From: Sneathiella sp.
Lineage (GTDB): Bacteria; Pseudomonadota; Alphaproteobacteria; Sneathiellales; Sneathiellaceae
Reading direction: 5' to 3'
Length of the DNA: 11,707 nt
Assembly (NCBI GenBank): GCA_002732675.1
Contig: NVRR01000071.1
Location: forward strand, 1-11,707
Shown: one piece after another, positions 1 through 7,741 of the stretch
How positions within the stretch are numbered: position 1 is the first letter of the stretch
How the letters are laid out: every line of letters begins with the position of its first letter
The notes under the pieces: generated by a model
Databases searched by the model: none
The model's input: only the letters and a program-made list of their open reading frames with translations
What the model was told of the DNA's origin: nothing
Program-made: the position numbers and the translations under genes

Positions 1-975
1 GGCGAACGGTTTATGGAGCGTTACGCGCCCCATGCCAAGGATCTGGCCAGCCGTGATGTGGTCAGCCGAGCCATGACCCTTGAAATTCGCGAAGGCCGAG
101 GTGTTGGCGGCCGGAACGATCATCTCTTCCTGCATCTGGATCATCTCGATCCGGCAATGATTGACGAGCGCTTGCCCGGTATTTCCGAAAGCGCCCGGAT
201 TTTTGCAGGTGTCGATGTGCATAAAGAGCCGATCCCGGTTATCCCGACTGTGCATTATAATATGGGCGGTATCCCCACCAACTATCATGCGGAAGTCGTC
301 GATTTGAAAGATGGCAATCCCGATGCGATTGTTCCCGGTCTGATGGCTGTCGGCGAAGCGGCTTGTGTCTCTGTGCACGGCGCAAACCGTCTTGGTTCCA
401 ATTCCCTCATTGATCTGGTGGTCTTTGGTCGGGCGGCGGCGCTTCGGGCTAAGGAAGTGGTCAAAAGCGGCGAGGCCCATTCGCCTCTGCCTGCGGATGC
501 ATGTGACAAAGCACTCGCGCATCTCGATAGGTTCCGCTACGCCGATGGTGGTACCAAGACATCAGAAATTCGCGATAATATGCAGCGGGTGATGCAAGAT
601 GACTGCGCGGTCTTCCGCACCTCCAAGACCCTGGCGGCGGGCGTCGGCAAAATCAACAAGGTCTGGGAACAGATGCCGGATATCAAGACAACAGATCGCT
701 CTCTGGTCTGGAACTCTGATCTGGTGGAAACGTTGGAGCTGGATAACCTGGTCCGTCAGGCGGTTGTCTCCATGACGGCGGCGGAAAACCGCAAAGAAAG
801 TCGCGGCGCCCATGCCCACGAAGACTTCCCCGACCGAGATGACGAAAACTGGATGAAACACACCCTTACCTATCATAATGATAAGGACGGGGTGAAAATC
901 GATTACCGGCCGGTGCATAGTTATACGCTGACCGATGAAATCGATTATATTAAACCCAAAGCACGTGTGTACTAG
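1..975 (+). CDS. sdhA: Succinate dehydrogenase flavoprotein subunit (partial, 5' end outside window)
   Basis: C-terminal 324 residues of the FAD-carrying subunit of succinate dehydrogenase (complex II), which oxidises succinate to fumarate on the cytoplasmic face of the inner membrane. The frame is open from base 1, so the gene starts upstream; full-length family members are near 590-600 residues. In the fragment, [20 protein letters not shown] (about 4-23) carries the conserved active-site Arg region, [14 protein letters not shown] (81-94) the substrate-binding His and capping-domain segment, and [19 protein letters not shown] (118-136) the C-terminal FAD-binding signature. The C-terminus ends in a normal KARVY-type tail. 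sdhB follows after 18 bases, so the two are surely co-transcribed; sdhC and sdhD are expected upstream. No defect is visible. The identification is secure from the motifs; only the 5' part is missing. Confidence 0.98.
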   Translation, partial: GERFMERYAPHAKDLASRDVVSRAMTLEIREGRGVGGRNDHLFLHLDHLDPAMIDERLPGISESARIFAGVDVHKEPIPVIPTVHYNMGGIPTNYHAEVVDLKDGNPDAIVPGLMAVGEAACVSVHGANRLGSNSLIDLVVFGRAAALRAKEVVKSGEAHSPLPADACDKALAHLDRFRYADGGTKTSEIRDNMQRVMQDDCAVFRTSKTLAAGVGKINKVWEQMPDIKTTDRSLVWNSDLVETLELDNLVRQAVVSMTAAENRKESRGAHAHEDFPDRDDENWMKHTLTYHNDKDGVKIDYRPVHSYTLTDEIDYIKPKARVY

Positions 976-993
976 GCGTTAGGGACGTTAGAT

Positions 994-1770
994 ATGGTAG
1001 AACTGACATTACCCAAGAATTCTGCGGTTGGTACGGGCAAGACCCATCCGAAACCGGAAGGGGCGACGAATACGAAGACATTCAACGTCTATCGCTGGTC
1101 GCCCGATGATGATGCCAACCCTGCCATTGATACCTATCAGGTGGATCTGGATACTTGCGGTCCGATGATTTTGGACGGGTTGATCAAGATCAAGAACGAG
1201 ATTGATGCGACCCTGACGTTCCGTCGGTCCTGCCGTGAAGGGATTTGTGGTTCTTGCGCCATGAATATCAACGGCACCAATACGCTGGCTTGTACCACGG
1301 GCATGGATGAGGTTGATGGCGATATCAATATTTACCCGCTGCCGCATCAGCCGGTCGTGAAAGATTTGGTGCCGGATCTTACTAATTTCTACGCGCAATA
1401 TGCGTCAATCAAACCGTGGCTGCAGGCGGAAACACCGCAGCCCTCGCGGGAGCGTTTGCAGTCGAAAGAAGACCGCGAAAAGCTCGACGGGCTCTATGAA
1501 TGTATTCTCTGCGCTTGCTGCTCGACATCCTGCCCAAGCTATTGGTGGAATTCTGACCGTTTCTTAGGGCCAGCTATCCTGTTGCAGGCCTATCGCTGGA
1601 TCATTGACAGCCGCGATGAGCATACTGGTGAGCGCCTCGATAATCTGGAAGACCCCTTCCGGCTTTATCGCTGCCACACCATTATGAACTGCTCCAACAC
1701 CTGCCCCAAAGGCCTCAACCCGGCCAAGGCCATCGCCGAGATTAAGAAAATGATGGTGGAACGGCGGTAA
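994..1770 (+). CDS. sdhB: Succinate dehydrogenase iron-sulfur subunit
   Basis: Electron-transfer subunit of complex II (258 residues, normal length), passing electrons from the SdhA FAD to ubiquinone. All cluster ligands are visible. The [2Fe-2S] site is C80, C85, C88 and C100 (CREGICGSC then C). The [4Fe-4S] site is C170, C173, C176 and C237. The [3Fe-4S] site is C180, C227 and C233, from the [13 protein letters not shown] and [14 protein letters not shown] segments. W185 in SYWWN matches the Trp that lines the quinone site in the E. coli protein. The ATG at 994 lies 18 bases after the sdhA stop, with only a weak AGGGA-type ribosome site; the N-terminus has a roughly 25-residue extension before the ferredoxin fold, as is common in alphaproteobacteria. 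The gene is closed by an intrinsic terminator 19 bases after the stop. Its C-terminal MVERR-stop is echoed at the end of the next gene (see findings). Confidence 0.98.
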   Translation: MVELTLPKNSAVGTGKTHPKPEGATNTKTFNVYRWSPDDDANPAIDTYQVDLDTCGPMILDGLIKIKNEIDATLTFRRSCREGICGSCAMNINGTNTLACTTGMDEVDGDINIYPLPHQPVVKDLVPDLTNFYAQYASIKPWLQAETPQPSRERLQSKEDREKLDGLYECILCACCSTSCPSYWWNSDRFLGPAILLQAYRWIIDSRDEHTGERLDNLEDPFRLYRCHTIMNCSNTCPKGLNPAKAIAEIKKMMVERR

Positions 1771-1788
1771 TAAGACACTAGTAATGAG

Positions 1789-1820
1789 AAAAGGCTGTTC
1801 TTTTGAGCGGCCTTTTTTTT
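1789..1820 (+). terminator. Intrinsic terminator of the sdh operon
   Basis: A 10-bp stem pairs 1789-1798 (AAAAGGCTGT) with 1807-1816 (GCGGCCTTTT), including two G-U pairs, around an 8-base loop, and runs into eight T residues at 1813-1820. It starts 18 bases after the sdhB stop and points the same way as sdhAB, so it should end that transcript. Confidence 0.9.
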
Positions 1821-1867
1821 GGGTATAGGCACTCTTATGGCAAGTTTATTTTGTTAGGAAAACTACT

Positions 1868-2386
1868 ATGAAAATACTCTCGATAGTCCTGATGCTGGCC
1901 GTTTCAGTTAATCTGTTGGGTTGTGCAACAGAAAGAACTGCAAGTGGCGACACTATTGAGAGCGGCACGATAAATTATCAGATATCTGAGGAGGAACTTG
2001 AAAAATACCTGAGTAAGCAGGAAAGAATTACGTTTTTTGGCTCTTTTTTACCAAACGATGCAGTAGAGAATAAATTTTTGATGAAGTTTGATCGAAAAAC
2101 AACGGAGTCTTTTGTGCTTGCATCATTGGACGATGTTGGTCGGCTTTACAAAAAAAAGGAAACCGATGGTGTCCTGGAGATTGTCGGCACTGTGAGGTCG
2201 GGATATTTGAATATGAGCAAAGCAGCTCTTTGGATTGAATTGGAAGAAAAAGATAATTTCACTGCAATTACCATTCTTGCCATCGCTTTTGAAGGCATAA
2301 TTAAGCAAAATACCGTTGGTAAAGCTATTGAACGGCTGGTGATGGGCTTGGAGGAAATATCTGGACAAAAGGTAGAACGGCGATAA
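1868..2386 (+). CDS. Small putative lipoprotein of unknown function
   Basis: A 172-residue protein that I do not recognise. Residues 1-18 form a typical short secretion signal (MK, then a hydrophobic run) ending in a lipobox-like LLGC with C19 as the lipidated Cys. The mature protein would be anchored to a membrane facing the periplasm. The rest is mixed charged and hydrophobic, with a Glu/Lys-rich stretch near 35-55, no Cys after C19 and no second membrane segment. The ATG at 1868 has AGGA at 1856-1859, eight bases upstream. The gene stands alone between two terminators, so it is probably a single-gene transcript. Base composition is unlike its neighbours: sample 60-base blocks inside it are about 30-42% GC against low to mid 50s around it, suggesting late acquisition. 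Its last residues (EI-x4-VERR-stop) match the end of SdhB. The signal peptide makes a real gene likely; function is unknown. Confidence 0.75.
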   Translation: MKILSIVLMLAVSVNLLGCATERTASGDTIESGTINYQISEEELEKYLSKQERITFFGSFLPNDAVENKFLMKFDRKTTESFVLASLDDVGRLYKKKETDGVLEIVGTVRSGYLNMSKAALWIELEEKDNFTAITILAIAFEGIIKQNTVGKAIERLVMGLEEISGQKVERR

Positions 2387-2444
2387 CTGGTTCTGACACT
2401 TAGTCGAAATTGGCGCTGGATTGCGACCAATAAGACAATAGATT

Positions 2445-2472
2445 AAGGTCGCTCACCGGAGCGGCCTTTTTT
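2445..2472 (+). terminator. Intrinsic terminator after the lipoprotein gene
   Basis: A 10-bp stem pairs 2445-2454 (AAGGTCGCTC) with 2459-2468 (GAGCGGCCTT), with one G-U pair and a tight ACCG loop, and leads into a T run at 2467-2472. It shares GAGCGGCC plus the T run with the sdh terminator at 1789-1820. Its T run ends only 5-14 bases before the next gene's start codon, which is unusual. Confidence 0.85.
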
Positions 2473-2486
2473 GATGGATGATGCCA

Positions 2487-3068
2487 ATGTATATTCCCCC
2501 GCATTTCAACGTACCGGGCAAGGAGACGCTTCTGCGCCTTCTGCCAGACGCGAGCTTTGCGACGCTTGTCACGACGGATGCGGATGGCTTGCCGTTCGCC
2601 ACCCATTTGCCCTTTTCCTATGATCCGGATCGCGGAGAGCAGGGCACTCTGATTGCCCATATGGCCCGCGCCAACCCGCACGGTGCGCTGCTGGAAAACA
2701 GGGCGTCATTGGTCATTTTTCAGGGGCCGCATAGCTATATCTCTCCGCGCTTTTACACGACGGATGTAAATGTGCCGACATGGAACTACGTGGCGGTCCA
2801 TACGTACGGGACGGCCCGCATTGTCGAGGACCCGGACGCGGTTCTTTCCATCCTGAACCGCCTGACCGCCGAGAATGAGGAGCGGCGCGAAAATCCGTGG
2901 TCTCCAGCAGAGTTTGATCCGAAACGGCTTGCCGCCATGATGCGCGGCATCATCGCCTTCGAAATTCCCGTTGAGCGGATCGAAGGGAAAGCCAAGCTTG
3001 GGCAGAATAAAACGGCTGAAGATCAGGCGGCGGTTCGAAACGCTGTTGGGGAATTGGTTACCCCTTAA
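2487..3068 (+). CDS. FMN-binding negative transcriptional regulator family protein (PaiB-like)
   Basis: A 193-residue protein of the PaiB / FMN_bind_2 family, cytoplasmic split-barrel proteins thought to bind FMN. The namesake is a Bacillus regulator of protease and sporulation genes; the role in Proteobacteria is not established. Family signatures are MYIPPHF (1-7), ATHLPF (38-43), LIAHMARANPH (55-65), FQGPHSYISPRFY (78-90), VPTWNYVAVHTYG (96-108) and KLGQNK (170-175). The family usually begins at MYIPPHF, and GGATG lies six bases before 2487, so I use that ATG; an in-frame ATG at 2478 would add three residues (MMP) but sits right after the terminator T run. The stop overlaps the convergent zapE stop by 11 bp. 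The gene is not obviously linked in function to its TCA neighbours. The family call is firm; the regulatory role is only inherited from the family name. Confidence 0.92.
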   Translation: MYIPPHFNVPGKETLLRLLPDASFATLVTTDADGLPFATHLPFSYDPDRGEQGTLIAHMARANPHGALLENRASLVIFQGPHSYISPRFYTTDVNVPTWNYVAVHTYGTARIVEDPDAVLSILNRLTAENEERRENPWSPAEFDPKRLAAMMRGIIAFEIPVERIEGKAKLGQNKTAEDQAAVRNAVGELVTP

Positions 3069-4173
3069 GGTAGTCTGCCGAGCGCATTTCCATCAGGCGG
3101 GAGACGGTGCGGGCAAATTCGAAATTGCCATCGCCCGCGGGGTAGAGTTGTTCGGCGCCGACTTCCGCTGAGATAATGAGATTGGTGTGCGCCTCATAAA
3201 GAATATCGATGAGGGTGACGAAGCGTTTGGCTTCGTTGCGCTTGGCGGGGCTGAGGGCCGGGACACCCTCTAGCAGGATCGTGTGGAAATTCTCGGTCAG
3301 GGTCAAATAATCCGAAGCCCCGAGGGGGCGGGCGCAGAGCTCTTCAAAGGTAAAGCGCGCGACGCCGCGGGCACTGGTCATTACTTGCAACTCCCGTCCC
3401 TGCGTGGTCAAGGTCAAAGTTGCTGGCGTTGATCCTTCGGTCAGCTCGCCAAATAAGCGATCCATTTCCGCCACGGATCTGTTGTCCAGCGGGGCGAAAT
3501 AAACCGGATTTTGCGCCAGGCGATCAAGCCGGTAATCGGTGCCGCCATCCAGATGCAACAGGTCCAGTTGATCCTTCAGCATGGCAATAAAGGGCAGGAA
3601 AAGCTCGCGGTTGAGGCCGTCCTTATAAAGGTCATCAGGGATCCGGTTAGAGGTGGCGACGACGACGACACCGTGATCAAACAAAAACGCGAACAGACGG
3701 CCGAGGATCATTGCATCGGCGACGTCGGTCACTTGAAATTCGTCAAAACATAGCAACCAGGCATTTTCGGTGATCGAATTGGCAAATGACTGTATTGGAT
3801 CGTCACCCTCTTTTGTCTTGTCCTGACGCCATTGATGAATGAAGGCATGAACCTCGAGCATAAAAGCATGGAAATGGACGCGGCGTTTATGGGCAACCGG
3901 TGCGGTGTCGAAAAACAGATCCATCAGCATGGATTTGCCGCGCCCGACATCGCCGTACATATAAATCCCCTGCGGCGGCTCGACACGGGGCTTGCGGGCG
4001 CCGAGACGAAAGATATCAGTCCATTTCGCGCTGGTGCGGGGATCGTAGTTGACCAGCCGCCGATGCAATGTTTGTAGCTTTTCGACGGCCAGAAGTTGTA
4101 TGGGGTCCTGCTGTAAATCCTGGCTCGATACGAGCGAGCGATATGCCTCAAGCGGCTCGGCCAATTCAGTCAT
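3058..4173 (-). CDS. zapE: Cell division protein ZapE (AFG1-family ATPase)
   Basis: A 371-residue P-loop ATPase of the AFG1/ZapE family. In E. coli ZapE associates with the Z-ring and affects FtsZ bundling; the mitochondrial relative AFG1/LACE1 acts in quality control of respiratory proteins. Visible motifs are YGDVGRGKS (73-81, Walker A), LLCFDEFQVTD (140-150, Walker B with D144 and E145), VVVATSNRIPDDLY (170-183, sensor 1) and the family-typical RFTFEELCARPLGASDYL segment, followed by KRFVTLIDILYE. Length is normal. The ATG at 4173 is the first start in the frame (a stop lies a few codons upstream), with no good ribosome site. It is divergent from mdh across 350 bases and convergent with the PaiB-like gene. 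Placement beside mdh is common in alphaproteobacteria. No terminator of its own is seen; its transcript would run into antisense of the PaiB-like gene. Confidence 0.95.
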   Translation of the reverse strand: MTELAEPLEAYRSLVSSQDLQQDPIQLLAVEKLQTLHRRLVNYDPRTSAKWTDIFRLGARKPRVEPPQGIYMYGDVGRGKSMLMDLFFDTAPVAHKRRVHFHAFMLEVHAFIHQWRQDKTKEGDDPIQSFANSITENAWLLCFDEFQVTDVADAMILGRLFAFLFDHGVVVVATSNRIPDDLYKDGLNRELFLPFIAMLKDQLDLLHLDGGTDYRLDRLAQNPVYFAPLDNRSVAEMDRLFGELTEGSTPATLTLTTQGRELQVMTSARGVARFTFEELCARPLGASDYLTLTENFHTILLEGVPALSPAKRNEAKRFVTLIDILYEAHTNLIISAEVGAEQLYPAGDGNFEFARTVSRLMEMRSADYLKG

Positions 4174-4227
4174 AACAGATGTAAAGCACTCATAATTCGG
4201 ATTTCAGCGGATGCGCTGCACTCATGA

Positions 4228-4256
4228 TCTTTAAAGACTTGGCGAAGGTCTGGCAA
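4228..4256 (-). promoter_or_regulatory. Candidate zapE promoter (weak)
   Basis: On the minus strand TTGCCA (4251-4256 on the plus strand as TGGCAA) is followed after exactly 17 bases by TAAAGA (4228-4233 as TCTTTA). Four to five of six and three of six positions match the sigma-70 boxes. It lies about 55 bases upstream of the zapE start. Such matches are common by chance, so this is only a candidate. Confidence 0.25.
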
Positions 4257-4377
4257 CGGCAATATCGCTTGATTCATTTTTGATCCTGGCATCGGTTCCA
4301 TCGGTCCGCCATACCAGCAAAAAAATGGCCACAGCGATACTGCATAGGCGCGCGATTTTGCCGAAACAGAATGCAAT

Positions 4378-4398
4378 ATTTCTTTATCTGATAGAAAT
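4378..4398. promoter_or_regulatory. Operator-like imperfect dyad upstream of mdh
   Basis: ATTTCT (4378-4383) and AGAAAT (4393-4398) are perfect inverted 6-mers, and the spacer adds ATC-T-GAT (4386-4392) around the centre, giving a 21-base imperfect palindrome in the AT-rich core of the divergent region. The size suits a dimeric regulator site, about 125 bases before the mdh start. No known operator consensus is recognised. Confidence 0.35.
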
Positions 4399-4421
4399 AC
4401 GAATAATTTCTCTTGGCGAAC

Positions 4422-4450
4422 TTGCCCTTGGCGACGAAACGGGGTAGTAC
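4422..4450 (+). promoter_or_regulatory. Candidate mdh promoter (weak)
   Basis: TTGCCC (4422-4427) and TAGTAC (4445-4450) are spaced by 17 bases, about 73 bases before the mdh start. The -35 is fair and the -10 is poor against the sigma-70 consensus, so this is a low-confidence suggestion from spacing alone. Confidence 0.22.
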
Positions 4451-4472
4451 CCGTTCAAGAATAATCACTTGA

Positions 4473-5489
<1,017 letters not shown>

Positions 5490-5497
5490 GAATTAGG

Positions 5498-5533
5498 AAA
5501 AGGGCACGCCAATAACCGGTTGTGCCCTTTTTT
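5498..5533 (+). terminator. Intrinsic terminator after mdh
   Basis: A perfect 10-bp stem pairs 5498-5507 (AAAAGGGCAC) with 5522-5531 (GTGCCCTTTT) around a 14-base loop, with a T run at 5528-5533. It begins 9 bases after the mdh stop and separates mdh from sucC. Confidence 0.9.
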
Positions 5534-5622
5534 ATGCTGCTATAACGTGACGAATAATAATAATGACATGACATGTTTTGTCGGCGGGAAGTTGATCTTA
5601 ATTAGGTGGGTTACGAAAACTT

Positions 5623-6792
5623 ATGAATATTCATGAATATCAGGCCAAGAGCCTGCTAGCGAAGTATGGGGTGACGGTTCCCAATGGCGGCGTTGCCTAT
5701 ACGGCGGAAGAGGCAAAGACTGTTGCACAAAGTCTCGGCGGACCTGTTTGGGTTGTGAAGGCGCAAATCCATGCAGGTGGGCGCGGTAAGGGCGGCGGTG
5801 TAAAAGTCGTCAAATCCATCGAGGAAGTTTTAGAAACCAGCAAATCCATCATCGGCATGCAGTTGGTGACCCATCAGACCGGGCCGAAAGGCAAGGAAGT
5901 TAAACGGGTTTATATTGAAGAAGGGTGTGATATCGCCCGTGAGCTGTATCTCGGCGCCATTATCGATCGCGCCAATGATTGTGTCACCTTCATGGCCTCC
6001 ACCGAAGGCGGCATGGAAATCGAAGAAGTTGCGGCAGCGACGCCTGAAAAAATTCTGATGGTCAGCATTGACCCGGCTACCGGTATCATGCCGTTTCACG
6101 CGCGGAAAATTGCCTTCAGCCTCGGCCTTGAGGGCAAGCAGGTTGGCTCAGCCGTGAAATTTATTTTGGCGCTTTATACGGCGATCATTGATACCGATGC
6201 CAGCCTGGTGGAAATCAATCCGTTGGTAGTGACGGGAAGCGGCGATATCATCGCCCTCGATGCGAAAATGAATTTCGATGACAATGCCTTGTTCCGCCAC
6301 AAGGATATCGCCGAGCTGCGCGATCCGGATGAAGAAGACGCGTCCGAGTTGGAAGCTGCGCAATATGACCTCAACTATATCAAGCTTGATGGCAATATTG
6401 GCTGCATGGTCAATGGTGCCGGACTTGCGATGGCAACCATGGACATCATTCAGTTGAACGGCGGATCGCCGGCCAACTTCCTCGATGTCGGTGGCGGCGC
6501 CACCAAGGAAAAAGTCACGGAAGCCTTCAAGATCATTCTTAAAGACGAAAATGTTGAAGGCATTCTGGTGAATATCTTCGGTGGCATCATGCGCTGTGAT
6601 GTCATTGCGGAGGGCGTTGTTGCTGCGGCGCGCGAAGTCGCGTTGAGTGTGCCGTTGGTGGTACGCCTTGAAGGCACCAACGTTGATTTAGGCAAGAAAA
6701 TTCTGGCTGATTCCGGTTTGCCGATCTTGTCCGCCGATGATCTCGGTGATGCCGCAGAAAAAATTGTTAAAGCAGTGAAGGAGGCAGCGTAA
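5623..6792 (+). CDS. sucC: Succinyl-CoA synthetase (succinate-CoA ligase, ADP-forming) beta subunit
   Basis: A 389-residue beta subunit that pairs with SucD to convert succinyl-CoA, phosphate and ADP (or GDP) to succinate, CoA and NTP. The N-terminal ATP-grasp domain runs from MNIHEYQAK (1-9) through [18 protein letters not shown] (46-63) to VEINPLVV (196-203) and [15 protein letters not shown] (212-226); N199 and D213 occupy the positions of the E. coli Mg-nucleotide ligands. The C-terminal CoA-ligase domain has [15 protein letters not shown] (260-274), DVGGGA (288-293), [10 protein letters not shown] (317-326) and [13 protein letters not shown] (349-361). The start at 5623 matches the family exactly; AGGTGG at 5604-5609 is a rather distant ribosome site (13 bases). 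The stop overlaps the sucD start by one base (TAATG). Nucleotide preference cannot be judged from sequence. First gene of the suc operon. Confidence 0.98.
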   Translation: MNIHEYQAKSLLAKYGVTVPNGGVAYTAEEAKTVAQSLGGPVWVVKAQIHAGGRGKGGGVKVVKSIEEVLETSKSIIGMQLVTHQTGPKGKEVKRVYIEEGCDIARELYLGAIIDRANDCVTFMASTEGGMEIEEVAAATPEKILMVSIDPATGIMPFHARKIAFSLGLEGKQVGSAVKFILALYTAIIDTDASLVEINPLVVTGSGDIIALDAKMNFDDNALFRHKDIAELRDPDEEDASELEAAQYDLNYIKLDGNIGCMVNGAGLAMATMDIIQLNGGSPANFLDVGGGATKEKVTEAFKIILKDENVEGILVNIFGGIMRCDVIAEGVVAAAREVALSVPLVVRLEGTNVDLGKKILADSGLPILSADDLGDAAEKIVKAVKEAA

Positions 6793-7667
6793 TGGCCGTT
6801 CTCGTAAATAAGGACACCAAGGTCATTTGTCAGGGCTTCACCGGCTCGCAAGGGACATTCCATTCTGAACAGGCGATTGCCTATGGCACCAAAATGGTCG
6901 GCGGGGTGACGCCGGGTAAAGGTGGGGAAATCCATCTTGACCTGCCGATCTTCAATACAGTCGACGAAGCCGCACATGCGACGGGCGCCAATGCGAGCGT
7001 GATTTACGTGCCGCCGCCCTTCGCCGCCGATGCCATTCTCGAGGCTGTTGATGCCAAGATTGCGCTTATCGTCTGTATCACGGAAGGTATCCCGGTGCTT
7101 GATATGGTGCGGGTAAAGCGGGCGCTTAAAGACAGCAGCTCGCGGCTGATCGGCCCCAATTGCCCCGGTATTATTACGCCGGACGAATGCAAAATCGGCA
7201 TCATGCCCGGTCATATTCATCGCCGTGGTAAAGTCGGTATTGTGTCTCGCTCCGGTACGCTTACCTATGAAGCCGTTGCCCAGACAACGGCGGCGGGTCT
7301 TGGTCAGACCACCTGTATCGGTATTGGCGGTGATCCAGTCAACGGCACCAACTTTATTGATTGTTTGGAACTGTTCCTCGAAGATGATGAAACCGAATCC
7401 ATTATCATGATCGGTGAAATTGGTGGCTCGGCCGAAGAAGAAGCGGCCGATTTTCTGAAGTCATCAAAAATTAAAAAGCCGGTTGTTGGCTTTATTGCCG
7501 GTGTTACCGCCCCTCCGGGCCGTCGTATGGGCCATGCCGGAGCGATCATTTCCGGCGGAAAAGGTGGCGCCGGGGATAAAATGGATGCCATGCGGAGTGC
7601 GGGTATCACCGTATCTGACAGCCCGTCGGCGCTTGGCTCCACGTTGGTAAGAGTATTGAAAGGTTGA
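6792..7667 (+). CDS. sucD: Succinyl-CoA synthetase alpha subunit
   Basis: A 291-residue alpha subunit of the succinyl-CoA synthetase formed with SucC; it binds CoA and carries the transient phosphohistidine. The CoA-binding Rossmann domain has [14 protein letters not shown] (14-27) and GGVTPGKGG (37-45); [11 protein letters not shown] (120-130) and the GxIGG loop (208-212) follow. H248 in [13 protein letters not shown] is the phosphorylated His. Length and motifs are normal. Its ATG overlaps the sucC stop (TAATG), and AAGGAGG at 6778-6784, inside the end of sucC, sits seven bases before the start. Translation of the two subunits is therefore probably coupled, which suits a complex with 1:1 subunits. 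sucA follows after 74 bases. Confidence 0.98.
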   Translation: MAVLVNKDTKVICQGFTGSQGTFHSEQAIAYGTKMVGGVTPGKGGEIHLDLPIFNTVDEAAHATGANASVIYVPPPFAADAILEAVDAKIALIVCITEGIPVLDMVRVKRALKDSSSRLIGPNCPGIITPDECKIGIMPGHIHRRGKVGIVSRSGTLTYEAVAQTTAAGLGQTTCIGIGGDPVNGTNFIDCLELFLEDDETESIIMIGEIGGSAEEEAADFLKSSKIKKPVVGFIAGVTAPPGRRMGHAGAIISGGKGGAGDKMDAMRSAGITVSDSPSALGSTLVRVLKG

Positions 7668-7704
7668 TGTGCGATACTCGCCATCAAATTTTTTATATGT
7701 ACTG

Positions 7705-7728
7705 AAGGAGGCGGGGGAAGTCCCCGCC
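7705..7728 (+). promoter_or_regulatory. Shine-Dalgarno sequence overlapping a GC hairpin in the sucA leader
   Basis: AAGGAGG (7705-7711) is the best ribosome site before sucA but lies 30 bases from the ATG. Its last two G residues begin a 7-bp hairpin, GGCGGGG (7710-7716) with CCCCGCC (7722-7728), loop GAAGT. No T run follows, so it is not an intrinsic terminator. The close upstream region of the ATG (AAAAGCAGAAA) has no good ribosome site. The hairpin could control sucA translation, stabilise one end of a processed transcript, or be neutral. Confidence 0.5.
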
Positions 7729-7741
7729 GCAAAAGCAGAAA

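Noticed and set aside
4170..4376. Minus-strand 68-residue frame in the zapE-mdh spacer
   Set aside because: No ribosome site, no recognisable family, and it would occupy the region expected to hold the zapE promoter.
6450..7220. 256-residue minus-strand frame across the sucC-sucD junction
   Set aside because: Antisense to two well-conserved enzymes; no family motif, signal or ribosome site supports it.
7697..7705. Two-codon upstream frame before sucA
   Set aside because: Too short to call as a gene; noted only as part of the leader.
7710..7728. GC-rich hairpin as a terminator between sucD and sucA
   Set aside because: No T run follows; the next bases are GCAAAAGCAG. It is treated as a possible leader element instead.
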